This document shows, piece after piece, positions 9,478-17,929 of a stretch of 64,000 bases of DNA (position 1 is the first letter of the stretch; each line of letters begins with the position of its first letter). Source of the stretch: Crocinitomicaceae bacterium (lineage in GTDB: Bacteria > Bacteroidota > Bacteroidia > Flavobacteriales_D > Parvicellaceae). The translations under genes and the position numbers were made by a program. The stretch spans positions 1 to 64,000 of the forward strand of contig PBNK01000006.1 in the NCBI GenBank assembly GCA_002723085.1, in the 5' to 3' direction. The notes under the pieces were generated by a model, which saw only the letters and a program-made list of their open reading frames with translations, was not told the DNA's origin and did not search any database.

Positions 9478-10139
9478 TGGAGCTTAAATTAAGGTTGACA
9501 GATGATGGAAGTCATACGTTGTATAGAAAAGATATTGATGAAAATTATCATTCAACACACGGTGCTGTTCAAGAATCAGAGCATGTTTTTATAAAAAATG
9601 GACTTAATTATTGTCATAAGGCCTTATTTAAGAACCATATTTCAATTCTTGAAGTTGGTTTTGGTACCGGATTAAATTGTTTTTTAAGTTATTTATATGC
9701 CAAAAACAATAAAGTCAGAATCAACTATTCCGGATTAGAAATTAATCCATTAAACGATAGCATTATAAGTCAATTAAATTATTGTTCAAACAATCAAGAA
9801 CAACTTATTTTTAATAATATTCATCAATTTGAATGGGGTAAATGGGGGAGTGTCTCTGATTTTTTTAAAATTAAAAAAATATCATCTTCTCTTCAGACTT
9901 GTAAATTTGAAAATAAATTCGATTTGGTTTACTTTGATGCATTTGGTCCAAGAGTTGAACATCAACTTTGGAATAAAAAATGGTATTCTAAAATTAAAAA
10001 CTTTCTTAATGATGATTCAGCATTAGTTACCTATTGCGCCAAAGGATCTGTAAGAAGAGATTTAATTTCAATAGGGTATAATGTGGAAAGATTAGAAGGA
10101 CCTAAAGGAAAAAGGGAAATGTTGAGAGCTTCTACTTAA
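9477..10139 (+). CDS. mnmD: MnmD-like tRNA U34 5-methylaminomethyluridine methyltransferase
   Basis: A 220-aa SAM-dependent methyltransferase equivalent to the N-terminal half of MnmC, expected to finish (c)mnm5U34 in tRNA anticodons. Motif I is LEVGFGTGLNCF. The characteristic DUF752 motif DLVYFDAFGPRVEHQLW is followed by TYCAKGSVRRDLISIGY and the C-terminal GPKGKREM. There is no FAD oxidase half, so it is the stand-alone type. It overlaps rnz by 1 nt and converges with the minus-strand methyltransferase by 8 nt. Confidence 0.9.
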   Translation: MELKLRLTDDGSHTLYRKDIDENYHSTHGAVQESEHVFIKNGLNYCHKALFKNHISILEVGFGTGLNCFLSYLYAKNNKVRINYSGLEINPLNDSIISQLNYCSNNQEQLIFNNIHQFEWGKWGSVSDFFKIKKISSSLQTCKFENKFDLVYFDAFGPRVEHQLWNKKWYSKIKNFLNDDSALVTYCAKGSVRRDLISIGYNVERLEGPKGKREMLRAST

Positions 10140-10686
10140 GACAATGATAAACAAAGGCTGGAGGTATGTTGACAGGAGTAAAAGTTATATTAACTGAAGA
10201 GAACCTTTTGTTTAAAATTTCTTTAGCATTTAAAGAATACTGAAACTGAATAAAAGAACCATCTTCTTTTAAAACTTTTTTAACTTCTCTAAATATTCCT
10301 GCTTTAATTCTTAAAGGGATAACAGCTAAAGGTAAGGATGAAATTATAACATCAACAGAATTGATGTTTTGCTCTTTAATAATGTTAGAAATGTTGTCAG
10401 CGCTCCCAAGAACAGGTGTAAATTGTGCATTCCCTTTAAATTTATGAGAAAGTTGCTTGTAAAATGATTTATTTAATTCTATGGAGATTAAATTAGATTT
10501 TGGAGACATTTTTTTAATGATTTCCTTAGTGAAAATTCCTGTACCTGGTCCTAGCTCTATAATGTTTTGATTCTTTTTAAAATCAATGCCTTTTAACATT
10601 TTAGCAGCTAAAAATTTAGAACTAGGAAGTACCGCTCCAACAGTTTTACGTTCTTTAATGAATTCTGAAAAAAAATTACTTTTCAT
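10132..10686 (-). CDS. SAM-dependent methyltransferase (phospholipid N-methyltransferase / rRNA dimethylase-like)
   Basis: A 184-aa class I methyltransferase. The N terminus FFSEFIKERKTVGAVLPSS followed by the SAM loop IIELGPGTGIFTKEI resembles PmtA-type phosphatidylethanolamine N-methyltransferases and their many uncharacterised relatives; the KsgA family shares the ELGPGTG loop. The post-II motif is VDVIISSLPLAVIP. There is no membrane segment. The 3' end overlaps convergent mnmD by 8 nt. A lipid substrate is only an inference from the N-terminal signature. The start codon lies inside an 8-bp inverted repeat. Confidence 0.75.
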   Translation of the reverse strand: MKSNFFSEFIKERKTVGAVLPSSKFLAAKMLKGIDFKKNQNIIELGPGTGIFTKEIIKKMSPKSNLISIELNKSFYKQLSHKFKGNAQFTPVLGSADNISNIIKEQNINSVDVIISSLPLAVIPLRIKAGIFREVKKVLKEDGSFIQFQYSLNAKEILNKRFSSVNITFTPVNIPPAFVYHCLK

Positions 10687-10704
10687 ATTTGATTAACAAA
10701 TATG
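10684..10704. repeat. Inverted repeat over the start of the minus-strand methyltransferase gene
   Basis: CATATTTG, a 5-nt spacer, then CAAATATG: a perfect 8-bp dyad whose left arm includes the start codon of the minus-strand gene. On the minus strand the upstream arm is one mismatch from the -7 box TAnnTTTG, so the dyad may be part of the promoter or an operator; chance in AT-rich DNA is also possible. Confidence 0.35.
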
Positions 10705-10761
10705 GTGATTTATATTAGAAAAAATAAAACTTCATTCAAAATCATACATACTTTATTATTA

Positions 10762-10793
10762 TTGATAAAAATCTATCAATTAGTTTAATTTTG
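10762..10793 (+). promoter_or_regulatory. Bacteroidota promoter (-33 TTG, -7 TAATTTTG)
   Basis: TAATTTTG at 10786-10793 matches TAnnTTTG, and TTG at 10762-10764 lies 21 nt upstream, a spacing typical of Bacteroidota promoters. The box ends 4 nt before the ATG at 10798, implying a leaderless or nearly leaderless transcript. Confidence 0.45.
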
Positions 10794-10797
10794 TATC

Positions 10798-12327
10798 ATG
10801 AAACATAAAATAATATTTGTTCTTCTTATATTAAGATTACCACTATTTTCTCAAGATGATTTTTCTGCAAAAAAAATGTTTGAGGATGGCAATTATATTC
10901 TAGCACTTAATGAATATGAACTTTTATTAAAAACAGATTCAACAAATAAAGAATGGCTTCATCATTTAGCAGTATGTTATTTGAATACTAATGGAGATAA
11001 ATCTAGAGCGGTTTCACCACTAGAAAAATTATTATTAGAAGTAAATGTTAAATCTATTAACTATTATTTGATGGGTAGGGCATATCATTACGATTATAAT
11101 TTTAGTTCTGCTATAGAAAACTTTAAAATGTTTTTACGAACAAATCCTATAAATAAAGAATTAGTTAATTCTGCTAACGAACACATTGAATATTGTTCCA
11201 ATGCAAAAGAATTAATGAAATACCCTGTAGATATAAGTTTTGAAAATTTAGGTAAAAACATTAATTCTTCATTTGATGATTATTATCCCTTTGTTAATAA
11301 TGATGAATCATATATTCAATTTAATTCTAAAAGAAATGAATTCAGCGTTGAAGAAAATTCAGGTCAATTTAAGTCTAACGTTTATATTTCCAATGTTAGT
11401 TTAGGAAAATATCAAAAGGCAAAACTTCTATCAAAAAAAATTAATACTGAGGAAGAGTCTGAAGAGATTGTAGGTATGAATTCTTCTGGTTCGAAATCAA
11501 TTATATATAAAGATGACTATTTGTTGGGGGGGGAATTATATATGGCTTTTTATGATAATAAATCAATAACTAAAATTGATAAATTTGATAAGTCTATAAA
11601 CTCAAAAAATGCTGAAATTGCAGCATGCATTTCAGATGACAATCAGAAGCTTTTTTTTGCAAGTGATAGGCCAGGAGGTTACGGAGGTGTTGATTTATAT
11701 TTATGTCAACGTTTGCCTAATGGAAAATGGAGTGAGCCAAATAACTTAGGACCTTATGTTAATACCTATATGGATGAAGATTTCCCTTCAATTTCATCTG
11801 ACGGTAAAACATTATACTTTTCTTCAAAAGGTCACTCAAGTATGGGAGGATATGATATATTTAAATCAAAATGGGACCCTATAAAAAGTAAGTTTTCGTA
11901 TGTTCAAAATATGGGTTTCCCCATTAATACACCTGAAGACAATTTGAATTTTAGATTAGCTTCTGACGATAGATTTGCTTATGTTTCAGCTGTAAGAAAA
12001 GAAGGTTTTGGAGGTTTAGATATTTATAGAATTAAATTTGAAAGTGTTGAGCCAAAGTATACCGTAATTAAAGGACTAGTTACCAAAGATGTTAATACTG
12101 ATTCAAGAGTAGATATTTCTATAACAGATTCTGAAACTTATGAAATTTATGGTGAATATTCACCTAATGATATTAATAGTAGGTACATTATTATTTTACC
12201 ACCAGGAAAATATTTTATTGATATTGATGCTGATGGATTCAATAGCATTAGTGAAGAAATTGAAATTCTAGATAAAATATCTTTCAAATCAGAAATAATT
12301 AAAAATATTCATTTAACTAGTAAATAA
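10798..12327 (+). CDS. Exported TPR and PD40 (WD40-like propeller) repeat protein
   Basis: A 509-aa envelope protein with a signal peptide ending at LFSQ (residue about 19). The N-terminal third has TPR-like helices (residues about 25-140). The next part is a beta-propeller of PD40 repeats with motifs such as LFFASDRPGGYGGVDLY, DFPSISSDGKTLYFSSKG and MGGYDIFKS. The C-terminal about 90 residues form a small beta domain (IKGLVTKDVNTDSRVDI). This order resembles PorE-type T9SS proteins and other gliding-associated OmpA proteins, but the peptidoglycan-binding OmpA domain is absent, so anchoring must differ. A role near T9SS is plausible, not shown. The rhomboid gene begins 5 nt downstream. Confidence 0.8.
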   Translation: MKHKIIFVLLILRLPLFSQDDFSAKKMFEDGNYILALNEYELLLKTDSTNKEWLHHLAVCYLNTNGDKSRAVSPLEKLLLEVNVKSINYYLMGRAYHYDYNFSSAIENFKMFLRTNPINKELVNSANEHIEYCSNAKELMKYPVDISFENLGKNINSSFDDYYPFVNNDESYIQFNSKRNEFSVEENSGQFKSNVYISNVSLGKYQKAKLLSKKINTEEESEEIVGMNSSGSKSIIYKDDYLLGGELYMAFYDNKSITKIDKFDKSINSKNAEIAACISDDNQKLFFASDRPGGYGGVDLYLCQRLPNGKWSEPNNLGPYVNTYMDEDFPSISSDGKTLYFSSKGHSSMGGYDIFKSKWDPIKSKFSYVQNMGFPINTPEDNLNFRLASDDRFAYVSAVRKEGFGGLDIYRIKFESVEPKYTVIKGLVTKDVNTDSRVDISITDSETYEIYGEYSPNDINSRYIIILPPGKYFIDIDADGFNSISEEIEILDKISFKSEIIKNIHLTSK

Positions 12328-12332
12328 TTTTT

Positions 12333-12968
12333 TTGCAGGCTCATATAATTCTTATAGGTATTACTGTTTTGATTTCTTTATTAGGGTTCTCTAATAATGA
12401 TATTAAGGAAAAAGGTTGTTTTTCACCTTACGATTACTTTAATAAAAAGAAATGGTGGTTGCTAATAACGCATGGATTTTTACATGCTGATTTTTTTCAT
12501 TTATTTTTTAATGTATATGTATTACATATTTTTGGAGATAGAGTTGAATCATATTTTATTAAAATTTCACCTGAAATTGGCATGTTTTACTTTGTCTTGT
12601 TTTATTTAGGGGCAATGATTTTTGCTACCCTTCCATCAATAATTAAACATAACAATAATCCTTCATATAGAAGTCTTGGTGCTTCAGGTGCTATTTCAGC
12701 AGTAGTGTTTGCTTATATTCTTATTGACCCTCTTTCAGAACTTGGTTTAATATTGATTCCAGGTTTATTTTTACCAGGATTTATATTTGGAGCATTGTAT
12801 TTAATTGCTGAACATTATTTAAGTAAAAAACAATATTCAAATATTGCACATGATGCGCATATAAGTGGTTCAGTTTTTGGTGTATTATTTATAATGATTT
12901 ACGATATTGATACTCTTTATAGTTTCATTAATGATGTAGGAACTTATTTTAGTAGTTTATTAAATTAA
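12333..12968 (+). CDS. Rhomboid-family intramembrane serine protease
   Basis: A 211-aa polytopic membrane protein with about six hydrophobic helices. The catalytic pair is readable: Ser118 in GASGA and His176 in HISGSVFG. The upstream motif HGFLHADFFHLFFNVYVL carries the conserved rhomboid HGFLH-x4-HL-x2-N signature. The start is TTG 12333, 5 nt after the previous stop. Rhomboids cleave transmembrane substrates in the bilayer; the substrate is unknown. Downstream, the aminotransferase gene begins 4 nt after the stop. Confidence 0.9.
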   Translation: MQAHIILIGITVLISLLGFSNNDIKEKGCFSPYDYFNKKKWWLLITHGFLHADFFHLFFNVYVLHIFGDRVESYFIKISPEIGMFYFVLFYLGAMIFATLPSIIKHNNNPSYRSLGASGAISAVVFAYILIDPLSELGLILIPGLFLPGFIFGALYLIAEHYLSKKQYSNIAHDAHISGSVFGVLFIMIYDIDTLYSFINDVGTYFSSLLN

Positions 12969-12972
12969 TTTC

Positions 12973-13844
12973 ATGTTAGAAGTAAATTTTAATGAAGACA
13001 TTTTATCAGAAAAAAAACTTTTTTTAAGTGATTTTAGAAGGGGATTTAATTTTGGCGATGGAGTTTTTGAAACCATTAGAGTTATAAATGGTCAACCAGT
13101 TTTTTTGATGGACATTATAAAAGACTTAATGCTGGTTTAAGAACGTTGATGTTTGATATTCCTACTTTTTATTCAAAACAATATTTTTTAGAACAAATAA
13201 AAAAACTATTAATTAAAAATAATATTAAAAAAGGTGGTAGAGTAAGGTTGTCTGTTTTTAGATCTGGAAATGGAACCTATATTCCTAACACCAATTCACC
13301 TTCATTTCTTATTGAAGCAAACGAAATCAATAATAATGAATACGTTATTAATGAAAAGGGGTTAACAATTGACATCTTCAACGACCTTAAAAAAAATCAT
13401 TCTATTTTATCATCATTAAAAACATCAAATTCACTAGAATATGTTTTGCCATCAATTTTTGCTAAAAACAATGGGTTTGATGACTGTTTATTGTTAAATA
13501 ATAATGGTCATATAATTGAATCAACCAATTCAAATGTATTTATAGTAATTAATAAAGTTTTGTATACTCCACCAATTTCTGACGGATGTGTTGGGGGAGT
13601 TACTAGAATGAACTTAATTAATTTATTAGTAAAAAATAAAGCAGTTGTTTATGAAAGCAATTTAAATGCACAACATTTATTATCAGCCGATGAAATTTTA
13701 TTAACAAACACAATCCAGGGAATATCTTGGGTATCTAGTTTTAAAAATAAAAGGTATTTCAATAATGTCGGGAAACAATTATTAAATGATTTAAATAAAG
13801 AAGTGTTTAGTTGTCAATTGGATTCAAAGGAAAGTTTGATATAG
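12973..13844 (+). pseudogene. Class IV PLP aminotransferase (PabC/IlvE-like), interrupted by a 1-nt frameshift
   Basis: A fold-type IV PLP enzyme; the small size and sequence suggest aminodeoxychorismate lyase or a D-/branched-chain aminotransferase relative. The true start is ATG 12973: the first frame encodes FRRGFNFGDGVFETIRV, a family hallmark, then shifts into a stop at 13138. The second frame (first ATG at 13149) carries SLKTSNSLEYVL with the PLP lysine, and ESTNSNVFIV. Restoring one T in the T7 run at 13100-13106 joins the frames as NGQPVFFDGHYKRLNAGLR. The repaired product would be about 290 aa, a normal length. The 3' end overlaps convergent yqgE by 38 nt. Either a recent mutation or a homopolymer assembly error. 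Confidence 0.87.
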
Positions 13845-14391
13845 CTTTATAATTACCCCCTTTTTCAGTTAAAATATCTTTCCAAAGGTCTTTATTATAA
13901 TTAAATAATTTTTTGTATTTATTGTTAGTTACTATCCATGAATTGGTTTTAATTTCTTCATTTAGCTGATTAGTTGACCAACCAGAATAACCAAGGAAAA
14001 AACGTATTTTATCAGTAGAGATTGCCCCTATTTTTATTAACTCTATTGTTTGTTCAAAATCACCTCCAGTCCATAGGTCTTGATCTATTTCAACAGACTC
14101 GTTAATTAATTCTCCATATTTATGAATAAAAAATAAATTGCTTGCATGAACTGGCCCTCCGTAACTTACATCAAGATTTGGAAGGTCTTTATCTGGAATA
14201 ATTTGATCTAGTGTTAATTCTAATTTATTATTTAATATAAATCCGTAAGAACCTTCATGGTTGTGTTCGCATAGGTATATAACTGCCCTAGAAAAATGAT
14301 CATCATTCATAAAAGGTTCTGCTAAAAGGAAACAACCTTTTTTAGGTTTAAGTTTACTAACCTTTGAGATATTTACAAATAAGTCTTTCAT
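13807..14391 (-). CDS. yqgE: YqgE/AlgH family protein
   Basis: A 194-aa UPF0301 protein. Hallmarks are GCFLLAEPFMNDDHFSRAVI near the N terminus, HNHEGSYGFILNN, YGGPVHASNLFFIH, and IRFFLGYSGWSTNQLNEEI. The family is widely conserved but its biochemical role is not established. Adjacency to a class IV aminotransferase gene is often seen in Bacteroidota. The gene overlaps the aminotransferase by 38 nt in convergent orientation. No promoter box is obvious in the 69 nt between it and miaE. Confidence 0.92.
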   Translation of the reverse strand: MKDLFVNISKVSKLKPKKGCFLLAEPFMNDDHFSRAVIYLCEHNHEGSYGFILNNKLELTLDQIIPDKDLPNLDVSYGGPVHASNLFFIHKYGELINESVEIDQDLWTGGDFEQTIELIKIGAISTDKIRFFLGYSGWSTNQLNEEIKTNSWIVTNNKYKKLFNYNKDLWKDILTEKGGNYKAISNFPLNPIDN

Positions 14392-14460
14392 AACTTATAA
14401 GTAAATCTATACAATTTTTTATAATTCCGATATATTGATAAATATACTTTGAATTTAAAA

Positions 14461-15039
14461 TTAATGAATTGCACTTCTCCATGGAAGTGACTCTGTTACT
14501 TTTGCTTCTTGTTCCAAAATTTCATCGACTCTTTTATTTACCACCTCACCATCAAAATAAATTTTAGCCATTTTTATAAAAGAATCAATATGTTCTAGCT
14601 CTTGTTTGTGAAGATTTAAATAAAATTTAGAAATTTTAGTATCATCAATTACTTCTCCAATAAGTTTAAACCTTTCAGAACCTCTTAATTCGGCAACAGA
14701 TGCTATAATTAACCTGTCCATGAACAAAAGTTCACTGTCAGATCGTACTATACTTAATAATCCTTTAATATAGGGGTCTTTTTGAAAAACTCCGTTTAAT
14801 ACATCTCCTCTGTATCTAATTAATTCATGAACTTGTCTAAAATGCATTAATTCTTCAACAGAAATTTGAATTAACTCATCAATAATCTCATGTTTGTTTG
14901 GGTATTTTGCTATTAATGATAAGCACATATTAGCAACTTTTCTTTCTGCGTCTGCATGATCTTGAAGAAAAGAATCAATATCTTTAATTGCTTCAATTGC
15001 CCATTCTTTAGGGGTGTCATATTTTAATTTAAAAATCAT
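14461..15039 (-). CDS. miaE: tRNA-(ms2)io6A hydroxylase MiaE
   Basis: A 192-aa ferritin-like non-haem di-iron monooxygenase that hydroxylates the isopentenyl group of modified A37 in tRNA. The carboxylate/His ligands are visible in the helices: DHADAERKVANM, SVEELMHFRQVHE, VAELRGSERF and HKQELEHIDSF. It begins 6 nt after the trkH stop, so it is probably the last gene of a trkA-trkH-miaE operon, although no functional link to potassium is known. Confidence 0.92.
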   Translation of the reverse strand: MIFKLKYDTPKEWAIEAIKDIDSFLQDHADAERKVANMCLSLIAKYPNKHEIIDELIQISVEELMHFRQVHELIRYRGDVLNGVFQKDPYIKGLLSIVRSDSELLFMDRLIIASVAELRGSERFKLIGEVIDDTKISKFYLNLHKQELEHIDSFIKMAKIYFDGEVVNKRVDEILEQEAKVTESLPWRSAIH

Positions 15040-15045
15040 AATTAT

Positions 15046-16536
15046 TTAATTTCGTTTCCAGAAGTAAGGAGTAAACAATACAAATACGGTAAATAATTCT
15101 AATCTACCCATAAGCATTAAGAAAGATAAAACCCATTTTCCAGCTTCAGGTATGTTCTGAAAGGTTTCTGCTGGACCAACTCCGCCAATACCAGGCCCAA
15201 CATTGCTAATTGCTGACGCTACAGCACTTATTGAAGTTAAAAAATCAACACCTAAAGCAGTCATAGTAATAGAACCTATGGTGAATATGAATAAATATAA
15301 AAATATGAACGCCAGTAAATTATATATTATCTGACTAGAAATGGATTCTTTATTTAGTAAAACAGGAATAACAGCTTTAGGATGAATTCTTCTTTTAAAT
15401 TCTAGCAGTCCATTTTTAATAAGAAGAACTATTCTAACAATTTTTATACCTCCACTTGTACTTCCTGCTGATGCTCCTGAAAATAGAAATAAAAAGAATA
15501 AAAATGTGAAAAATGCACCCCATGTAGTATAGTCTGCAGTTGCATACCCTGTAGTAGTAATTATAGAAACCAATTGAAAAGAAACATCTCTTAATGATGA
15601 TAAAAAACTATTAGTATGTTCATGGATGTGATGATAATAGGTTAGTAGGAGAGATATTGATATTACAGAAAAGAAATACCATTTAAATTCATCATTTTTT
15701 AAAATTTTTCTGATTTTTAATTTGAATCCGAAGTATAATAAAGTGAAATTGGTTCCAGCAGCAAGCATAAATACCATTATTATGGCTTCAACGTAAATGT
15801 TGTTAAAAGCTGCAATACTATCTTGTTTAGTTGAAAAACCACCAGTTGAAGTTGTGGTGAGGCTGTGGTTTATAGCATCAAAAAAACTTAATCCACAACA
15901 CATCAATAGAATGGTTTCTGTAATAGTTAATCCTAAATATATAATCCATAAACTTTTAGCTGTTTCCTTTATTCTTGGATGAATTTTATCTTTTGTAGGC
16001 CCTGGTGCTTCAGCTACGAACAATTCCATTCCCCCAATTCCTAGTAAAGGCAGTATAGCTATGGTTAAAACTATAATACCCATACCTCCAATCCATTGAG
16101 TCATGCTTCTCCAAAATAGAATACTTTTAGGCAATTCTTCAATATTTTCTAGAATGGTTGACCCTGTTGTTGTAAAACCGGACATGGTTTCAAAAAAGGC
16201 ATCAGTAAATGAACTTATAGACCCAGAAAATATAAATGGTAATGAACCAAATAAACTCATAAATAGCCATCCGCCTACTACAATTAAATATCCATCTCTT
16301 TTTTTGATTTCAGAATTCCTATCATTTTTGGTGCTCAAACGCATGATAAATCCAAAAAATAGGGTTATGAAACTACATATTATAAAGTCTTGAAATACAT
16401 CTATTTTATCGTAATAATAGGCAAATGGTAGCGAAGACAGCATTAGTGTCCCATTAAGAAGCATTAATGATCCAATTACATTAATAAACACTCCAGTATT
16501 GAATAGACTTTTATTTCTATTGGAAGAATTTTTCAA
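15046..16536 (-). CDS. trkH: Trk-type potassium uptake membrane subunit TrkH
   Basis: A 496-aa inner-membrane protein, the ion-conducting subunit of Trk. The four pore loops can be read in order: SGFTTTGST, TTTSTGGFST, ITTTGYATAD and SAISNVGPG, each with the selectivity-filter glycine. The helices between them are strongly hydrophobic. Its first 20 nt overlap the end of trkA, so the two subunits are co-translated. The pore residues agree with K+ transport; Na+ coupling cannot be judged. Confidence 0.95.
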   Translation of the reverse strand: MKNSSNRNKSLFNTGVFINVIGSLMLLNGTLMLSSLPFAYYYDKIDVFQDFIICSFITLFFGFIMRLSTKNDRNSEIKKRDGYLIVVGGWLFMSLFGSLPFIFSGSISSFTDAFFETMSGFTTTGSTILENIEELPKSILFWRSMTQWIGGMGIIVLTIAILPLLGIGGMELFVAEAPGPTKDKIHPRIKETAKSLWIIYLGLTITETILLMCCGLSFFDAINHSLTTTSTGGFSTKQDSIAAFNNIYVEAIIMVFMLAAGTNFTLLYFGFKLKIRKILKNDEFKWYFFSVISISLLLTYYHHIHEHTNSFLSSLRDVSFQLVSIITTTGYATADYTTWGAFFTFLFFLFLFSGASAGSTSGGIKIVRIVLLIKNGLLEFKRRIHPKAVIPVLLNKESISSQIIYNLLAFIFLYLFIFTIGSITMTALGVDFLTSISAVASAISNVGPGIGGVGPAETFQNIPEAGKWVLSFLMLMGRLELFTVFVLFTPYFWKRN

Positions 16537-17860
16537 TTTCGTGTATAGATTCAGTTAAAGAAAATACAACTGTTTTATCATTTTCCATAAGTTGGAAATT
16601 ACCAAATGGGATTATAGCCACACCGTCTCTTATAACTCCAGCAATATTTGATGTTTTAGGAAATTTAAGAGATTTAATTGGTGCTGTAGTTACTTTAGAA
16701 TTTGCTTTTACAATAAATTCAATAATTTCTGCATCAACACCATGAAGGTTAGCAACAGATGAAACATTTCCTTTTCTTACGTATTTAAAAATATTACTTG
16801 CCGCAATTATTTTCTTGTTAATTAATGTATCAACTCCAATAGATTGTGACAAATGGATATAATCAAAATTTTCAATTCTTGCAATTGTTTTTTTAATACC
16901 ATATTTTTTACCAACCAATGAAGACATTATATTCATTTCTGAATCAGCGGTTACTGAAATAAGTGCATCCATATCAGTTAGACCTTCTTCTTCAAGAAGT
17001 TTAACGTCATGACCATCCATATTTATAACTAATGTTTTGTTAAGAATGGCTGCAATCTCTTCACATCTTTCTCTATCTTTTTCAACTAAAGTTACTCTGT
17101 AATGTTTTTCAAGAAGTTCAGCTGTATATACACCAATTCTACTACCTCCCAATATCATAATGTCTTTAATCTTAAAGTTTTCGCGACCACATAGTTTTGT
17201 AAGTTTTTGAATAGATTCTTTTAAAGAAATAAAGTAAACAATATCATTTTCTTTTAAAATAGTATCGTTTCTTACAAGTAAAGTAGATTCATCTCTATGT
17301 AATGCTAATGGCTTAAAAGTCAAGTTGGGATTTAAAGAAGCACTTTCTTTGACAGATTTATTAACCAAAGGAGATTCACTTGTTAATGAAATTCCAAAAA
17401 CCGTTAATTTCCCATTTTCAAATTCTAAATCATCTGTAAAAGAGGCTTGTCTAATAAGTCTTTCAATTTCAAGTGTTGCTAAATGAGTAGGAGATATGAG
17501 AGTATCTATGCCTAACTCTTTGTAAAACTCATCTTTCTTTTGTTTTATAATTGAAACATCATTAATTCTAGCAATGGTCCTTTTAGCTCCCATTTTTTTC
17601 CCAAGTATAGAAATTAACATATTGGTTTCTTCACTAGAAGTTACTGCAATTAACAAATCGCTAGTTGAAATTAGTTTTTGATCTATATCTGCAATTGATT
17701 TGGCATCTACAGCAATAGTAAAAACATCAATTTGAGATGAAATAGACTTTAAACGTTCTTCATTTTTATCAATTAGATATATATCGTGTGATTCATCTGC
17801 AAGCAATTTTGCTAAGTGAACTCCTACATCTCCAGCTCCAGCAATGATAATTTTCATCAA
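16517..17860 (-). CDS. trkA: Trk potassium uptake regulatory NAD-binding protein TrkA
   Basis: A 447-aa cytoplasmic regulator with two tandem RCK units. The first Rossmann motif is MKIIIAGAGDVGVHLAKLL at the N terminus, with a TrkA_C domain after residue about 140; the second is IMILGGSRIGVYTAEL near residue 230, followed by a second TrkA_C domain. It binds NAD(H)/ATP and gates TrkH. The arrangement matches E. coli TrkA. It is the first gene of the minus-strand operon and has a well-placed promoter just upstream. Confidence 0.94.
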   Translation of the reverse strand: MMKIIIAGAGDVGVHLAKLLADESHDIYLIDKNEERLKSISSQIDVFTIAVDAKSIADIDQKLISTSDLLIAVTSSEETNMLISILGKKMGAKRTIARINDVSIIKQKKDEFYKELGIDTLISPTHLATLEIERLIRQASFTDDLEFENGKLTVFGISLTSESPLVNKSVKESASLNPNLTFKPLALHRDESTLLVRNDTILKENDIVYFISLKESIQKLTKLCGRENFKIKDIMILGGSRIGVYTAELLEKHYRVTLVEKDRERCEEIAAILNKTLVINMDGHDVKLLEEEGLTDMDALISVTADSEMNIMSSLVGKKYGIKKTIARIENFDYIHLSQSIGVDTLINKKIIAASNIFKYVRKGNVSSVANLHGVDAEIIEFIVKANSKVTTAPIKSLKFPKTSNIAGVIRDGVAIIPFGNFQLMENDKTVVFSLTESIHEIEKFFQ

Positions 17861-17871
17861 AATGATTTTTA

Positions 17872-17904
17872 CAAATATATGCGGATAAATAATGTTTAAT
17901 CAAA
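17872..17904 (-). promoter_or_regulatory. Bacteroidota promoter of the trkA-trkH-miaE operon
   Basis: Read on the minus strand, TTTG (17901-17904), 21 nt, then TATATTTG (17872-17879) matches the -33/-7 consensus. The box ends 11 nt before the trkA ATG, so the leader would be only a few bases long. Confidence 0.55.
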
Positions 17905-17929
17905 ATTGCTATAATTTTCTTGCAAATAA

